Positions 55,432-63,954 of a stretch of DNA of 64,000 nt are shown piece after piece. Under the pieces are notes generated by a model. The model had not been told where the DNA came from, made no database searches, and was given only the letters and a program-made list of their open reading frames with translations. Each line of letters opens with the position of its first letter. The stretch's first letter is position 1. Origin of the DNA: Flagellimonas okinawensis (lineage in GTDB: Bacteria; Bacteroidota; Bacteroidia; Flavobacteriales; Flavobacteriaceae); the NCBI RefSeq assembly GCF_029194005.1, contig NZ_JARFVA010000005.1:216340-280339 (forward strand), read 5' to 3'. The position numbers and the translations under genes were made by a program.

Positions 55432-56421
55432 ATGAAAAATTACAAAGAAGCCATTGGTATCGATGTATCAAAGAAGACTTTAGACGTTAGCTGTCATCTA
55501 TTGGGCAAGCACAAGGTGTTTACGAACGACATAAGGGGTTATCGTTCCATGTTGTCCTGGGTGGGAAAAGAAGTAAAGGACTCCTTTTTTTACTGTTTTG
55601 AAAACACGGGGAACTATTCCTTGAAACTGTCTTGCTATTTAAGTAGGCAAGGTGTTGATTATGTAGAGGAGAATCCGTTGAGGATAAAAAGATCCCTGGG
55701 TCTGGTAAGGGAAAAGACTGACAAGGTGGATTCCCGGCTCATAGCAAGATATGCCTGGTTGTGCAGGGAAGAACTGACCGTGAGCGAGGCAAAGAGTTTG
55801 GTTTATCAGGAGTTAGGGAGATTATTGGGCCTTCGTGATCAAATGGTACGCAATAGGGCGGGGCTATTGGGCACCTTAAAGGAGATGGAGCATTTGTTGG
55901 GGAGTCCTTCCACGGATATAGGCTGTATTTCCATCAAGAGGGCGATAGCTTCACTTGATAAACAGGTCAAGGCCATTGAGGCTAGAATGGATCAGATATT
56001 AAGGGAGGATGAGGAATTGTCGGGCAATTACGGACTGTTGCTTTCTTTACGTGGGATTGGTTTTGTGGTGGCGTGCCAGCTGCTCTATCACACCCAAAAC
56101 TTCCGACAATTCGATTCATGGAGAAAATTTTCGAGTTATTGTGGCCTGGCTCCCTATGACCATCAATCCGGCAGTAGTTTGCGAAAAAGGAAACAGTGTC
56201 ATTGGATAGGGGACAGGAAGATGAAGACTTTGTTGAGCATGGCCGGTATATCGGCGATACAACATGATCCGGAACTCAGGGCGTACTATAAACGGAAAAT
56301 AGCGGAAGGGAAGCCTAAGATGGTTGCTTTGAACAATGTCAGGAACAAACTTTTGGCAAGGGCATTCTCTGTGGTTAAAAGAGGGACACCATACGTGGTT
56401 TTACAAAAATTCGCTGCTTGA
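55432..56421 (+). CDS. IS110-family transposase, copy 1
   Basis: DEDD recombinase with an N-terminal RuvC-like domain (AIGIDVSKKTLDV with the first catalytic Asp, FENTGNYSLKL with Glu, DKVDSRLIARYA with Asp) and a C-terminal transposase_20 domain (LLSLRGIGFVVACQLL, FSSYCGLAPYDHQSG with the catalytic Ser region). The start is the ATG of MKNYKEAIGID; an upstream start would read through the leader. 329 aa. Confidence 0.93.
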   Translation: MKNYKEAIGIDVSKKTLDVSCHLLGKHKVFTNDIRGYRSMLSWVGKEVKDSFFYCFENTGNYSLKLSCYLSRQGVDYVEENPLRIKRSLGLVREKTDKVDSRLIARYAWLCREELTVSEAKSLVYQELGRLLGLRDQMVRNRAGLLGTLKEMEHLLGSPSTDIGCISIKRAIASLDKQVKAIEARMDQILREDEELSGNYGLLLSLRGIGFVVACQLLYHTQNFRQFDSWRKFSSYCGLAPYDHQSGSSLRKRKQCHWIGDRKMKTLLSMAGISAIQHDPELRAYYKRKIAEGKPKMVALNNVRNKLLARAFSVVKRGTPYVVLQKFAA

Positions 56422-56452
56422 AAAAGGTTGAAATAAGTTTGGATTTGATCTT

Positions 56453-56628
56453 GGAATACGGCTATGATTTCGTTGTGGCTGGCGGCTGGTGAGCGACGGC
56501 GGTGGCCGGTGCGATTTTCCAGCGAGCCAAAGCCGCGTTACGAAAGCATTCCTTTTGGTTAATTGTTTTCTTAAAAGTAGGGAATTTACTTTAAGCCAGG
56601 AGGGAACAATGAATTATAGCCAGTGTTA
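56453..56628 (-). repeat. Cassette linker J, right part (type A)
   Basis: CGGCTATGATTTCG, GGCTGGCGGCTGG and GAATTATAGCCAGTGTTA complete the linker interrupted by IS110. It is nearly the same sequence as linkers I and K. Confidence 0.85.
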
Positions 56629-57242
56629 CCCAACGTTTTTTATTCAAATTTATATTCGTAAAAGTAGACTTTGTCAGGTGGCCAAATGTCCATAAATGGA
56701 AGAGGAATTAAATATCCTTTTTCTTTATCTATTTTAGGTTCAATTATTTTTCTTTCAAATTCGGTTTTGTTTTTTCCGTTGTCAACTGTTATTTTTTTTC
56801 TTTTATAGGTTTTTTTCTTGTCCACAGTAAAACAGTCGTGTCCACAAGTCGGTTTCCAAATATTTCTTACAATCGGAACTACTTTTATGAATTCCGATAA
56901 TTTTGATTTTGGGATATTTTTTAAAATCACATAAGAGTAATTTTCCGAACTAAAATATAAAGTTAGAGTTTCGCCTTTTAATTCAGATATGTCAATTTTA
57001 AAATTCCCGTTCTTTTCAACAAGAGTTTGGTATGGAATTATTGTCCCACTTTCTTTTTGTTCAATTTTTTGTAAGTCAGTTTCTATGTAGATTATCGCAT
57101 AATTGAAATCGGGAACTTTTATTTCGTCCTTGTTTTTTGTCAATTCAATGATTTGTCCGTTGTAAGTTTGTGAATAGACTCCAAACGATAAAATCAGACC
57201 TAAAATTAATATGAAAGTTCGTTTTCTCAAATGTTGGGTAAC
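56625..57242 (-). mobile_element. Gene cassette J-K (clear end pairing)
   Basis: GTTACCCAAC at the left and GTTGGGTAAC at the right are perfect inverse complements. One gene inside. Confidence 0.85.
56640..57230 (-). CDS. Secreted protein of unknown function
   Basis: Signal peptide (MRKRTFILILGLILSFGVYS) from a TTG start; no ATG lies between it and the cassette end. The mature part starts with a beta domain (YNGQIIELTKNKDEIKV, GNFKIDISELKGETLTLYF) like a small carboxypeptidase-regulatory-type fold, followed by a basic CGHDCFTVDKKKTYKRKK stretch. 196 aa. No firm family. Confidence 0.6.
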   Translation of the reverse strand: MRKRTFILILGLILSFGVYSQTYNGQIIELTKNKDEIKVPDFNYAIIYIETDLQKIEQKESGTIIPYQTLVEKNGNFKIDISELKGETLTLYFSSENYSYVILKNIPKSKLSEFIKVVPIVRNIWKPTCGHDCFTVDKKKTYKRKKITVDNGKNKTEFERKIIEPKIDKEKGYLIPLPFMDIWPPDKVYFYEYKFE

Positions 57243-57417
57243 GGTTCTCGGCTATGATTTCGTTGTGGCTGGCGGCTGGTGAGCGACGGCGCGGGCCGGT
57301 GCGATTTTCCAGCGAGCCAATGCCGCTTAACAAAAGCATTCCCGTGGTTTATAGTTTTCTTAAAAATAGGGAATTTAGTTCAGGGAAGGAGGGAACAATG
57401 AATTATAGCCAGTGTTG
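57239..57417 (-). repeat. Cassette linker K (attC-like, full-length type A)
   Basis: AACGGTTCTCGGCTATGA at the left; GGCTGGCGGCTGG and CCAGCGAGCC inside; AGGGAACAATGAATTATAG and CCAGTGTTG at the right. The next cassette starts GTTGGCATT, where the IS21 element is inserted. Confidence 0.85.
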
Positions 57418-57422
57418 GCATT
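57418..57422 (+). repeat. Left target duplication of IS21
   Basis: GCATT, matched by GCATT at 60010-60014. Confidence 0.75.
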
Positions 57423-57610
57423 TGGATACTTCGGTTCGTTTTGTGCCACCCATTTCGGAGTTATAGTGCCAGGCATTTCGGTTTGATCTGTGCCACTTTT
57501 GGCGGGCGGCCCGATCCGTTTCGGTTCGTTTTGTGCCAGTGATATCGGTTCGATCCGTGCCACTTTGAAAGATCAAGTAACAATTACCTTGTCGCTCAAA
57601 AACAAGCGAT

Positions 57611-59164
57611 ATGGCCAATACACTTGATCCGATGGACCTAAAACAGATTATTTCCCTTCACCTCGATGGGCTGAGCAACCGCAAGATAGGTGCCACCCTA
57701 GGGATATCCCGTAACACGGTGAACAGCTATATGCGCCTGTTCGGGGCCTGCGACCGCTCCCTTAAGGAATTGCTCGCCCTTGACAATGGGGCCCTGGAGG
57801 CACTCTTCCCATCCCATACGACCATAGACAATGTTCGCTACGACGAGCTCATGCGCTGTTTCGAGGGAATCAACAGGGCCAGGAACCACCCCGGCTTCAC
57901 CTTCCTCCACCATTACCGGGATTATGTCGGAACGGCCAAGGATCCCTATGGCTATACCCAGTTCCTGGAACATTACCACCGTAAATATGCAAAGATAAAA
58001 GGCTCGATGAAGCTCGAGCACGACCCCGGCAAGGAACTGTTCATCGACTTCGCGGGCAAGAAACTGCATATGGTCGAGAGGGACACAGGGGAAGTGGTCC
58101 CGGTGGAAGTGTTCGTGGCCATCCTTCCCAATAGCCAGTATACCTACGTGGAGGCCTGCAGGAGCCAAAAACGGGAGGACCTGATCGCTTGTTGCACCAA
58201 TGCCCTGAACTATTACGGTGGCGTGCCCAAGGCCATTGTATCGGACAACCTGAAATCCGCGGTGACAAGGGCGAGCAGATATGAGGCGGACATCAACCGG
58301 AGCTTCAAGGATTTTGCCCGGCACTACAACTGCGCCATAAACCCCGCCCGGGGGTATTCCCCGCAGGACAAGGCCCTGGTGGAGAACGCCGTGCACCTTG
58401 CCTATCAGCGCATCTATTACCCGATGAGGGAAATGGTGTTCTTCTCCCTGGCCGACCTGAACCGGGAGATAAAGCGCCTGTTGGTGGCCTATAACGGTCT
58501 ATTGTTCAAACGCAAGGAGGCCAGTCGCAGGGAACTGTTCCAATCCGTGGAACGGGAATACCTCAAGCCCCTGCCCGGGAGTGCTTACCAGCTAAAGGAC
58601 TATCGCAGGGCAAAGGTCCAGAAGATGGGCTATGTGTACTTCTCCCCGGACAAGAGCTATTACAGCGTCCCCTACCGTTATATCGGGAAGGAGACCACGA
58701 TCCACTATACGGGTTCCACGGTGGAGGTCCATTACCACCAGCGGCGGATCGCGCTGCACGGGCGCCACCCGGAAAAGGGCAGCTATAATACCAAAAAAGA
58801 GCACCTGGGCAGTACCCATAAATATTATAGCGACTGGAGCCCGGAGTTCTTTAAAAGGAAAGCGGCCCGCCATGGCGACCATGTGCTGGGCTGTGTGGAG
58901 ACGATACTGTCAAAGGGGGACTACCCGGAGATAGGATATAAACGGGCGATGGGGGTCATACAGCTCCATAGGGCCTACGGTTCGCAACGCCTGGACAATG
59001 CCTGTAAAAGGGCCCTTCAGGCGGATGCCGCCACCTATATGCGCATCAGGAACATCCTGAAGAACAACCTGGACAAAAGCTCCCTGTTCTACAGGGACCT
59101 GGAAGAGGACAAGAGCCACATCCCGGACCACGGGAACATACGTGGCGCCTCCGCTTATCAATGA
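57611..59164 (+). CDS. istA: IS21-family transposase IstA
   Basis: DDE integrase of the IS21 type. N-terminal helix-turn-helix (LDGLSNRKIGATLGISRNTV) for end binding, rve catalytic core with Asp in LFIDFAGKK, Asp in AIVSDNLKSAV and Glu in ALVENAVHLAYQ, and a C-terminal beta domain (KVQKMGYVYFSPDKSYYSVP). 517 aa. GC-rich codons differ from the host genes. Confidence 0.95.
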   Translation: MANTLDPMDLKQIISLHLDGLSNRKIGATLGISRNTVNSYMRLFGACDRSLKELLALDNGALEALFPSHTTIDNVRYDELMRCFEGINRARNHPGFTFLHHYRDYVGTAKDPYGYTQFLEHYHRKYAKIKGSMKLEHDPGKELFIDFAGKKLHMVERDTGEVVPVEVFVAILPNSQYTYVEACRSQKREDLIACCTNALNYYGGVPKAIVSDNLKSAVTRASRYEADINRSFKDFARHYNCAINPARGYSPQDKALVENAVHLAYQRIYYPMREMVFFSLADLNREIKRLLVAYNGLLFKRKEASRRELFQSVEREYLKPLPGSAYQLKDYRRAKVQKMGYVYFSPDKSYYSVPYRYIGKETTIHYTGSTVEVHYHQRRIALHGRHPEKGSYNTKKEHLGSTHKYYSDWSPEFFKRKAARHGDHVLGCVETILSKGDYPEIGYKRAMGVIQLHRAYGSQRLDNACKRALQADAATYMRIRNILKNNLDKSSLFYRDLEEDKSHIPDHGNIRGASAYQ

Positions 59165-59188
59165 TCATTAACTTAAATCCGATATATT

Positions 59189-59926
59189 ATGAACAATGAA
59201 CAGACGATCGAAAAACTCAAACAGATGCGCCTTACCGCCATGGCCCAATTGCACCAACAGCACGTAAGGGACAACGGTTCGCCCGACATTACCGCGGACG
59301 AATACCTGGCCCTGCTCACGGACCACCAATGGGAGGACCGCCAGAACAGGAAGATCCAGCGGCTGCTCAAACAGGCGGGGTTCGCACAGTCCGCCAACCT
59401 GGCCGAGGTGAAACATGACCAACAGCGCAACCTGGACAGGAACATGTTCGCCCGCCTGGGGACCCTGGATTTTATGGCCCGCAAGGAAAACATCATCCTC
59501 ACAGGGGCCTCGGGAACGGGCAAGAGCTATCTGGCACAGGCACTGGGCCACCAGGCATGTATGATGGAACACAGGGCCATATATGCCAATACGGCAAGAT
59601 TACTTAAAAAACTGAAACTCTGCAAAGTGGACGGCACCTATCTAAAGGAACTGGACAAGCTCCTGAAAACCGACCTGTTGATCCTGGACGACTTTGGCCT
59701 GCAGAGCTTTGACAACCATGCCCGGGAGGCCATGATGGATATCATAGACGACCGTTACAACAAGGCTTCCACCATTATAGCTTCCCAGATACCCGTATCG
59801 GCTTGGTACGATATTATCGGGGAAAGCACAATTGCCGACGCCATATTGGACAGGATAGTGAACTCCTCCCACAGGTTGGACCTAAAAGGGGAAAGCTTAA
59901 GAAAAGGAATTTTAAAAAACGATTGA
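59189..59926 (+). CDS. istB: IS21-family ATPase IstB
   Basis: AAA+ helper ATPase that works with IstA in target selection. Walker A GASGTGKSYLA and Walker B LLILDDFGLQ are present, with the N-terminal EYLALLTDHQWEDRQNRK segment typical of IstB. 245 aa. It begins 24 bp after istA, its usual partner. Confidence 0.95.
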   Translation: MNNEQTIEKLKQMRLTAMAQLHQQHVRDNGSPDITADEYLALLTDHQWEDRQNRKIQRLLKQAGFAQSANLAEVKHDQQRNLDRNMFARLGTLDFMARKENIILTGASGTGKSYLAQALGHQACMMEHRAIYANTARLLKKLKLCKVDGTYLKELDKLLKTDLLILDDFGLQSFDNHAREAMMDIIDDRYNKASTIIASQIPVSAWYDIIGESTIADAILDRIVNSSHRLDLKGESLRKGILKND

Positions 59927-60009
59927 CACATTTTTTTGTATTATTGAAGGATCTTTCAAAGTGGCACTGTTTGACCGAAACAGGTGGCACCATCACTCCG
60001 AAATAGCCA

Positions 60010-60014
60010 GCATT
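60010..60014 (+). repeat. Right target duplication of IS21
   Basis: GCATT, matching 57418-57422. Confidence 0.75.
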
Positions 60015-60016
60015 CG

Positions 60017-60766
60017 TTATTTTTTGGACAGTTCAGTACATTTTTCATCAATAGAAATTGCTTCGGGACTATCTGCAAAGTTATCCCCCATTACCTTTTT
60101 AAAGGGGTACTTTTGATATTCATCGATTAGACAATCACAATATTTCTCAATATCGTTTGTTTCTTCAAATTCAGTCCCAACAAGTTCATTTTTCCAGTTT
60201 TTGCGCATAGAATCTGCTAAACGCTCAGTCCATTCCATATTTTGACCATAACAATCATCTAAACCAATACTTAGGAAGATAGAATCCTGTTGAACCTCTT
60301 TGAAAACCTCAATTATTTTGTCACTTTCAAGTCGACTCTTGTATTTTTCTTTTAATTCAGTATTGTCCGTTAACTTTTCGACGAAACATTTACAAAATTC
60401 CTCACGTTGCTTGTCATCGGGGATAAGTCTTTTATTCCCATCTATACACTTGCCAAGTGGTATTCTTAATCCATTTACGGTGACGAAATTTGAAGGAACA
60501 ATTTTGCGACCAACATTAAGGAAAGCGAAGCAAAAGAAAATTCCGAACGCAATTCCAAAATATTTTAGAAATTGAATCTTGGTTAACTTGTATTTAGTTG
60601 CGGAAAATCCAGTTCCGATTAACCAAGTACAAACCAAAAGTAAAATTATAACTCCTCCAATAACTCCAGCCGAGTACCAAGAGCCTGCTTCGCGACTTGC
60701 CGCAACATATTCAGCTCCCGTTCCCCAAAGCAATAGAAATCCAATAATGATTTTTAAAGTCCTCAA
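60017..60766 (-). CDS. Membrane protein with Cys-containing soluble domain
   Basis: Three hydrophobic segments in the first 90 residues (IIIGFLLLWGTGAEY, VIGGVIILLLVCTWLI, YFGIAFGIFFCFAFLNV) and a soluble C-terminal domain with paired Cys (FCKCFVEKLTD, YCDCLIDEYQK) that read as two related helical repeats. TTG start (TTG AGG ACT). 249 aa. Sole gene of cassette K-L, which also holds the IS21 insertion. Family not recognised. Confidence 0.6.
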   Translation of the reverse strand: MRTLKIIIGFLLLWGTGAEYVAASREAGSWYSAGVIGGVIILLLVCTWLIGTGFSATKYKLTKIQFLKYFGIAFGIFFCFAFLNVGRKIVPSNFVTVNGLRIPLGKCIDGNKRLIPDDKQREEFCKCFVEKLTDNTELKEKYKSRLESDKIIEVFKEVQQDSIFLSIGLDDCYGQNMEWTERLADSMRKNWKNELVGTEFEETNDIEKYCDCLIDEYQKYPFKKVMGDNFADSPEAISIDEKCTELSKK

Positions 60767-60794
60767 ATCTTGTTTGATTTTTTATAATGAATGC

Positions 60795-60919
60795 CAACGG
60801 TTTCGGCTATGAGTAGTTGCGTGGGTTGGCACTTAACTTTGCAAGTACACACCAAACTGAAAATCCGCGAGGATTTTCAGAAGTAGGCGAGAACAAGCAA
60901 TTACTTATAGCCATTGTTG
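60795..60919 (-). repeat. Cassette linker L (attC-like, type B)
   Basis: CAACGGTTTCGGCTATGAG at the left, the palindrome GAAAATCC-GCGA-GGATTTTC at 60859-60878, and CAAGCAATTACTTATAGCC then ATTGTTG at the right. About 125 bp. The left cassette ends AATGCCAAC, and the right one starts GTTGTGCTTTC. Confidence 0.85.
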
Positions 60920-61732
60920 TGCTTTCGTTATTCAATGTTTTATATAGTGTTTTGTTTTAATTATTTATCTAACAATTTCAGTATTTCAGTAGCATTTTTT
61001 TTGTAAGCTTTTAGCATCCCGAGATAGTATTTAGAGTAAATTAAATCTCTGGCACATCTTGTTCGGTATTCTTCATTTTCAAAAATATATTTAACAAACT
61101 CCTTATTATATTTTCTGCGTTCCAAATACGACCATTCTACAAACCAATCGTATTTTTGACATCTATCTACTTCATCACTAACATTTTTAAGCAGAATATC
61201 ATTTATATCATTTAATTGCGGACTAAAAGTCTTATAGAAGAAATCTATTTTAGAGGATAATGAATCAATCTTACCGGCTTGGTTTGTATTAATTGATTTT
61301 AACAATTGATATCCCTTGTCCAACTTTAGAAAAGGGTCTGCATAGGCAATCGCATTAAGACATTTTTCGCAATTAGCATAATTGGTTTCATTTATGGTAT
61401 CGTAGTAAGAAGCAGGGGTATTGCGTTCAACTATATCGGTCAACCTACTTATTTTTTCTATATAAACTTTTATGATTCGAGAGGTTTCCAGGGTGTCCAC
61501 CTTTAAATCTTTTTGTATTTGTGAATATGTTACATTCAAGTATTTTTCTTCTTTTTTCCTTTCGTTCAAGTTGTTGATTTGAAGTGCAATGAGAATACCA
61601 ATCACCACAAGCACAATTTCTCCAACAGCATATTTTAAATAGTTTACCGTTTTACCTTCTAAAAGTAAATTTTGTCTAATTTTTCTAAAGAATTTTATCA
61701 TTGGTTAGCGGTTTCTGATAATGAAGCACAAC
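60916..61732 (-). mobile_element. Gene cassette L-M (clear end pairing)
   Basis: GTTGTGCTTTC at the left and GAAGCACAAC at the right are inverse complements apart from one base. One gene inside. Confidence 0.8.
60961..61701 (-). CDS. DUF6090-like membrane-anchored protein
   Basis: Starts MIKFFRKIRQNLLLEGKTVN and has one transmembrane helix (about residues 24-44, YAVGEIVLVVIGILIALQI), the standard beginning of the DUF6090 proteins frequent in Flavobacteriia. A helical periplasmic domain follows, with coiled-coil stretches and several Cys. 246 aa. Function unknown; these genes commonly lie in variable regions. Confidence 0.78.
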   Translation of the reverse strand: MIKFFRKIRQNLLLEGKTVNYLKYAVGEIVLVVIGILIALQINNLNERKKEEKYLNVTYSQIQKDLKVDTLETSRIIKVYIEKISRLTDIVERNTPASYYDTINETNYANCEKCLNAIAYADPFLKLDKGYQLLKSINTNQAGKIDSLSSKIDFFYKTFSPQLNDINDILLKNVSDEVDRCQKYDWFVEWSYLERRKYNKEFVKYIFENEEYRTRCARDLIYSKYYLGMLKAYKKNATEILKLLDK

Positions 61733-61852
61733 GGTTGGGCTATGAGTAGTTGCGTGGTTTAGCACTTAACTTTGCAAGTACACACCAAACTGAAAATCCG
61801 CGAGGATTTTCAGAAGTAGGCGAGAACAAGCAATTAATTATAGCCATTGTTG
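61729..61852 (-). repeat. Cassette linker M (attC-like, type B)
   Basis: CAACGGTTGGGCTATGAG at the left, the palindrome GAAAATCC-GCGA-GGATTTTC at 61792-61811, and CAAGCAATTAATTATAGCC then ATTGTTG at the right. Very close to linker L. Confidence 0.85.
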
Positions 61853-61862
61853 CCAGTAGTTT

Positions 61863-62426
61863 TTATAAATATTTGATATTGTTCAATAGTTCTCCGTATT
61901 TCATCATATCTTCTGTGTCAATATCAACTATTCCACGTTCATCAACTTTTTCCCTTTTCGACATTTCCTCACTAATGTCCAATAACTGTTTTTGGATGTT
62001 TAGGGTTTGAGCTGTCGACACGTATGGAAGATTTGCTGGTTTATTCTCTTTGAAATAGTCTTGACAAAAGAAGAAAGCTGTATTTAAATCGTTCACATTT
62101 TCTTTAGTAATCCAAGTTTTTTCGCAAAGGTGGATTAACCAATCCCAAACTAAATGTCCATTATATTCTCTTGTTTCCCAAAATCGACTACATTCAATAA
62201 TATAATCTCGTCCACCTTTACCAACTAAAGCATCCGATTCCACTTGCCAAATTCCAAATCTTATAATAGCAATACTTTCATAAAATTTCTCATAGTCAAA
62301 TTCTCCGTGCTTAATGGTAAATTTCACAGCTTTTCCGTAATCGGAATGGTCTTCGTCAAAATTGTTTGGGATTTCGCCATTCTGCCAAAGTTCGTATAAA
62401 TGATTTCTTGCTTCTGTTTCTGTCAT
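61863..62426 (-). CDS. Cytosolic protein of unknown function (possibly DUF4240-like)
   Basis: 187 residues, Trp/Tyr/Asp-rich: ARNHLYELWQNGEIP, WQVESDALVGKGGRDY, GHLVWDWLIHLCEKTW. It lacks signal or membrane segments and resembles small immunity-like proteins. Second gene of a two-gene cassette, after the 98-residue gene by 5 bp, which suggests they work as a pair. Confidence 0.55.
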   Translation of the reverse strand: MTETEARNHLYELWQNGEIPNNFDEDHSDYGKAVKFTIKHGEFDYEKFYESIAIIRFGIWQVESDALVGKGGRDYIIECSRFWETREYNGHLVWDWLIHLCEKTWITKENVNDLNTAFFFCQDYFKENKPANLPYVSTAQTLNIQKQLLDISEEMSKREKVDERGIVDIDTEDMMKYGELLNNIKYL

Positions 62427-62431
62427 TATTT

Positions 62432-62728
62432 TTAAAATTTTACATCTAATTGTTCGTCCAATAAGTTTCCTATTTCTGTCCTAAAGAAAATATTATTAGT
62501 TCTGATTTTTGCTCTATCACAAACAGCATCTACGGTCAAATCATTACCTATAAAAGGTTGAATCGATAATTCAGCGTCCATTGTTCTCAAATATGACTTC
62601 GAGAAAGCTTCAAATTCTTTTTGATTTGTCGGACGTATAATTAATTCCTCAATTGTTCCACCTCTGTACTTTTGTCCAATTAAATGTTCGTTTTTATTCT
62701 TTAGGTCGACTGCTTCTTCGTAGTTCAT
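62432..62728 (-). CDS. Small protein of unknown function, partner of the next gene
   Basis: 98 residues, no signal. Contains GQKYRGGTIEELIIRP and SIQPFIGNDLTVDAVCDRAK. It ends 5 bp before the 187-residue gene in the same cassette. Two-gene cassettes often encode toxin-antitoxin or modification pairs, but nothing in these sequences shows that. Confidence 0.5.
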   Translation of the reverse strand: MNYEEAVDLKNKNEHLIGQKYRGGTIEELIIRPTNQKEFEAFSKSYLRTMDAELSIQPFIGNDLTVDAVCDRAKIRTNNIFFRTEIGNLLDEQLDVKF

Positions 62729-62763
62729 ATTTTATTTTCTTAATGCTGTGCTTAAATTACTGG

Positions 62764-62773
62764 CAACGGTCTC
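62764..62773 (-). repeat. Cassette linker N, left fragment
   Basis: CAACGGTCTC followed at once by the second IS110 copy; after that copy only CGGCTATGA remains before the window ends. Confidence 0.8.
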
Positions 62774-62964
62774 CTTTACTTTGAATTTATATATTAAATA
62801 AGAGAAAGAGGAGAACTAAAACGGTCTCTAAGTTAAGCCTTACTAGACGTATCAGTCCTCTTTTCTCCTAAAAGTTGCATAGAACCAATTGGAATACCAG
62901 GTGTTGTAGCACCCAATAAAGGAAATAGTTTTTGCAACATAATTTAACCGTCAATTTTAAAATT
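62774..62964 (+). ncRNA. Candidate IS110 bridge RNA region, copy 2
   Basis: Same leader as in copy 1, with AACGGTCTC at 62820-62828 repeating the target at 62765-62773. Confidence 0.5.
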
Positions 62965-63954
62965 ATGAAAAATTACAAAGAAGCCATTGGTATCGATGTA
63001 TCAAAGAAGACTTTAGACGTTAGCTGTCATCTATTGGGCAAGCACAAGGTGTTTACGAACGACATAAGGGGTTATCGTTCCATGTTGTCCTGGGTGGGAA
63101 AAGAAGTAAAGGACTCCTTTTTTTACTGTTTTGAAAACACGGGGAACTATTCCTTGAAACTGTCTTGCTATTTAAGTAGGCAAGGTGTTGATTATGTAGA
63201 GGAGAATCCGTTGAGGATAAAAAGATCCCTGGGTCTGGTAAGGGAAAAGACTGACAAGGTGGATTCCCGGCTCATAGCAAGATATGCCTGGTTGTGCAGG
63301 GAAGAACTGACCGTGAGCGAGGCAAAGAGTTTGGTTTATCAGGAGTTAGGGAGATTATTGGGCCTTCGTGATCAAATGGTACGCAATAGGGCGGGGCTAT
63401 TGGGCACCTTAAAGGAGATGGAGCATTTGTTGGGGAGTCCTTCCACGGATATAGGCTGTATTTCCATCAAGAGGGCGATAGCTTCACTTGATAAACAGGT
63501 CAAGGCCATTGAGGCTAGAATGGATCAGATATTAAGGGAGGATGAGGAATTGTCGGGCAATTACGGACTGTTGCTTTCTTTACGTGGGATTGGTTTTGTG
63601 GTGGCGTGCCAGCTGCTCTATCACACCCAAAACTTCCGACAATTCGATTCATGGAGAAAATTTTCGAGTTATTGTGGCCTGGCTCCCTATGACCATCAAT
63701 CCGGCAGTAGTTTGCGAAAAAGGAAACAGTGTCATTGGATAGGGGACAGGAAGATGAAGACTTTGTTGAGCATGGCCGGTATATCGGCGATACAACATGA
63801 TCCGGAACTCAGGGCGTACTATAAACGGAAAATAGCGGAAGGGAAGCCTAAGATGGTTGCTTTGAACAATGTCAGGAACAAACTTTTGGCAAGGGCATTC
63901 TCTGTGGTTAAAAGAGGGACACCATACGTGGTTTTACAAAAATTCGCTGCTTGA
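62965..63954 (+). CDS. IS110-family transposase, copy 2
   Basis: Same 329-residue protein as copy 1 with RuvC-like DEDD and transposase_20 domains; no differences were seen. Complete despite lying at the window edge. Confidence 0.93.
   Translation: MKNYKEAIGIDVSKKTLDVSCHLLGKHKVFTNDIRGYRSMLSWVGKEVKDSFFYCFENTGNYSLKLSCYLSRQGVDYVEENPLRIKRSLGLVREKTDKVDSRLIARYAWLCREELTVSEAKSLVYQELGRLLGLRDQMVRNRAGLLGTLKEMEHLLGSPSTDIGCISIKRAIASLDKQVKAIEARMDQILREDEELSGNYGLLLSLRGIGFVVACQLLYHTQNFRQFDSWRKFSSYCGLAPYDHQSGSSLRKRKQCHWIGDRKMKTLLSMAGISAIQHDPELRAYYKRKIAEGKPKMVALNNVRNKLLARAFSVVKRGTPYVVLQKFAA

Larger units (their letters stand above)
55241..56452 (+). mobile_element. IS110-family insertion sequence, copy 1
   Basis: About 1.2 kb inserted in linker J without terminal inverted repeats or evident target duplication, as for IS110. 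The left boundary follows CAACGGTCTC and the right boundary precedes CGGCTATGA; one C is ambiguous. It is identical to copy 2 as far as the window shows. Confidence 0.85.
57423..60009 (+). mobile_element. IS21-family insertion sequence with 5-bp target duplication
   Basis: 2587 bp bounded by imperfect inverted ends: TGGATACTTCGG...GTGCCACC at the left and, on the other strand of the right end, TGGCTATTTCGG...GTGCCACC. The left end carries several inner repeats of TTCGGTTCG..TGTGCCA. Flanked by GCATT duplications. Removing it restores a cassette start GTTGGCATTCGTTATT that pairs with the cassette end TAATGAATGCCAAC at 60785-60798. The element is clearly more GC-rich than its surroundings, indicating recent arrival. 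Confidence 0.9.
61849..62767 (-). mobile_element. Gene cassette M-N (two genes, clear end pairing)
   Basis: GTTGCCAGTAGT at the left and ATTACTGGCAAC at the right are inverse complements with one mismatch. Two short genes inside, 5 bp apart. Confidence 0.8.

Noticed and set aside
57611..59164. Long open frames antisense to istA and istB (for example minus strand 57698-58396)
   Set aside because: They are complementary shadows of GC-rich transposase genes; their translations have no family motifs.
56453..62773. Composite transposon made of two IS110 copies flanking about 6.3 kb
   Set aside because: IS110 elements do not normally form composite transposons, and both copies sit at the same target motif in different linkers, which is explained by independent site-specific insertion.
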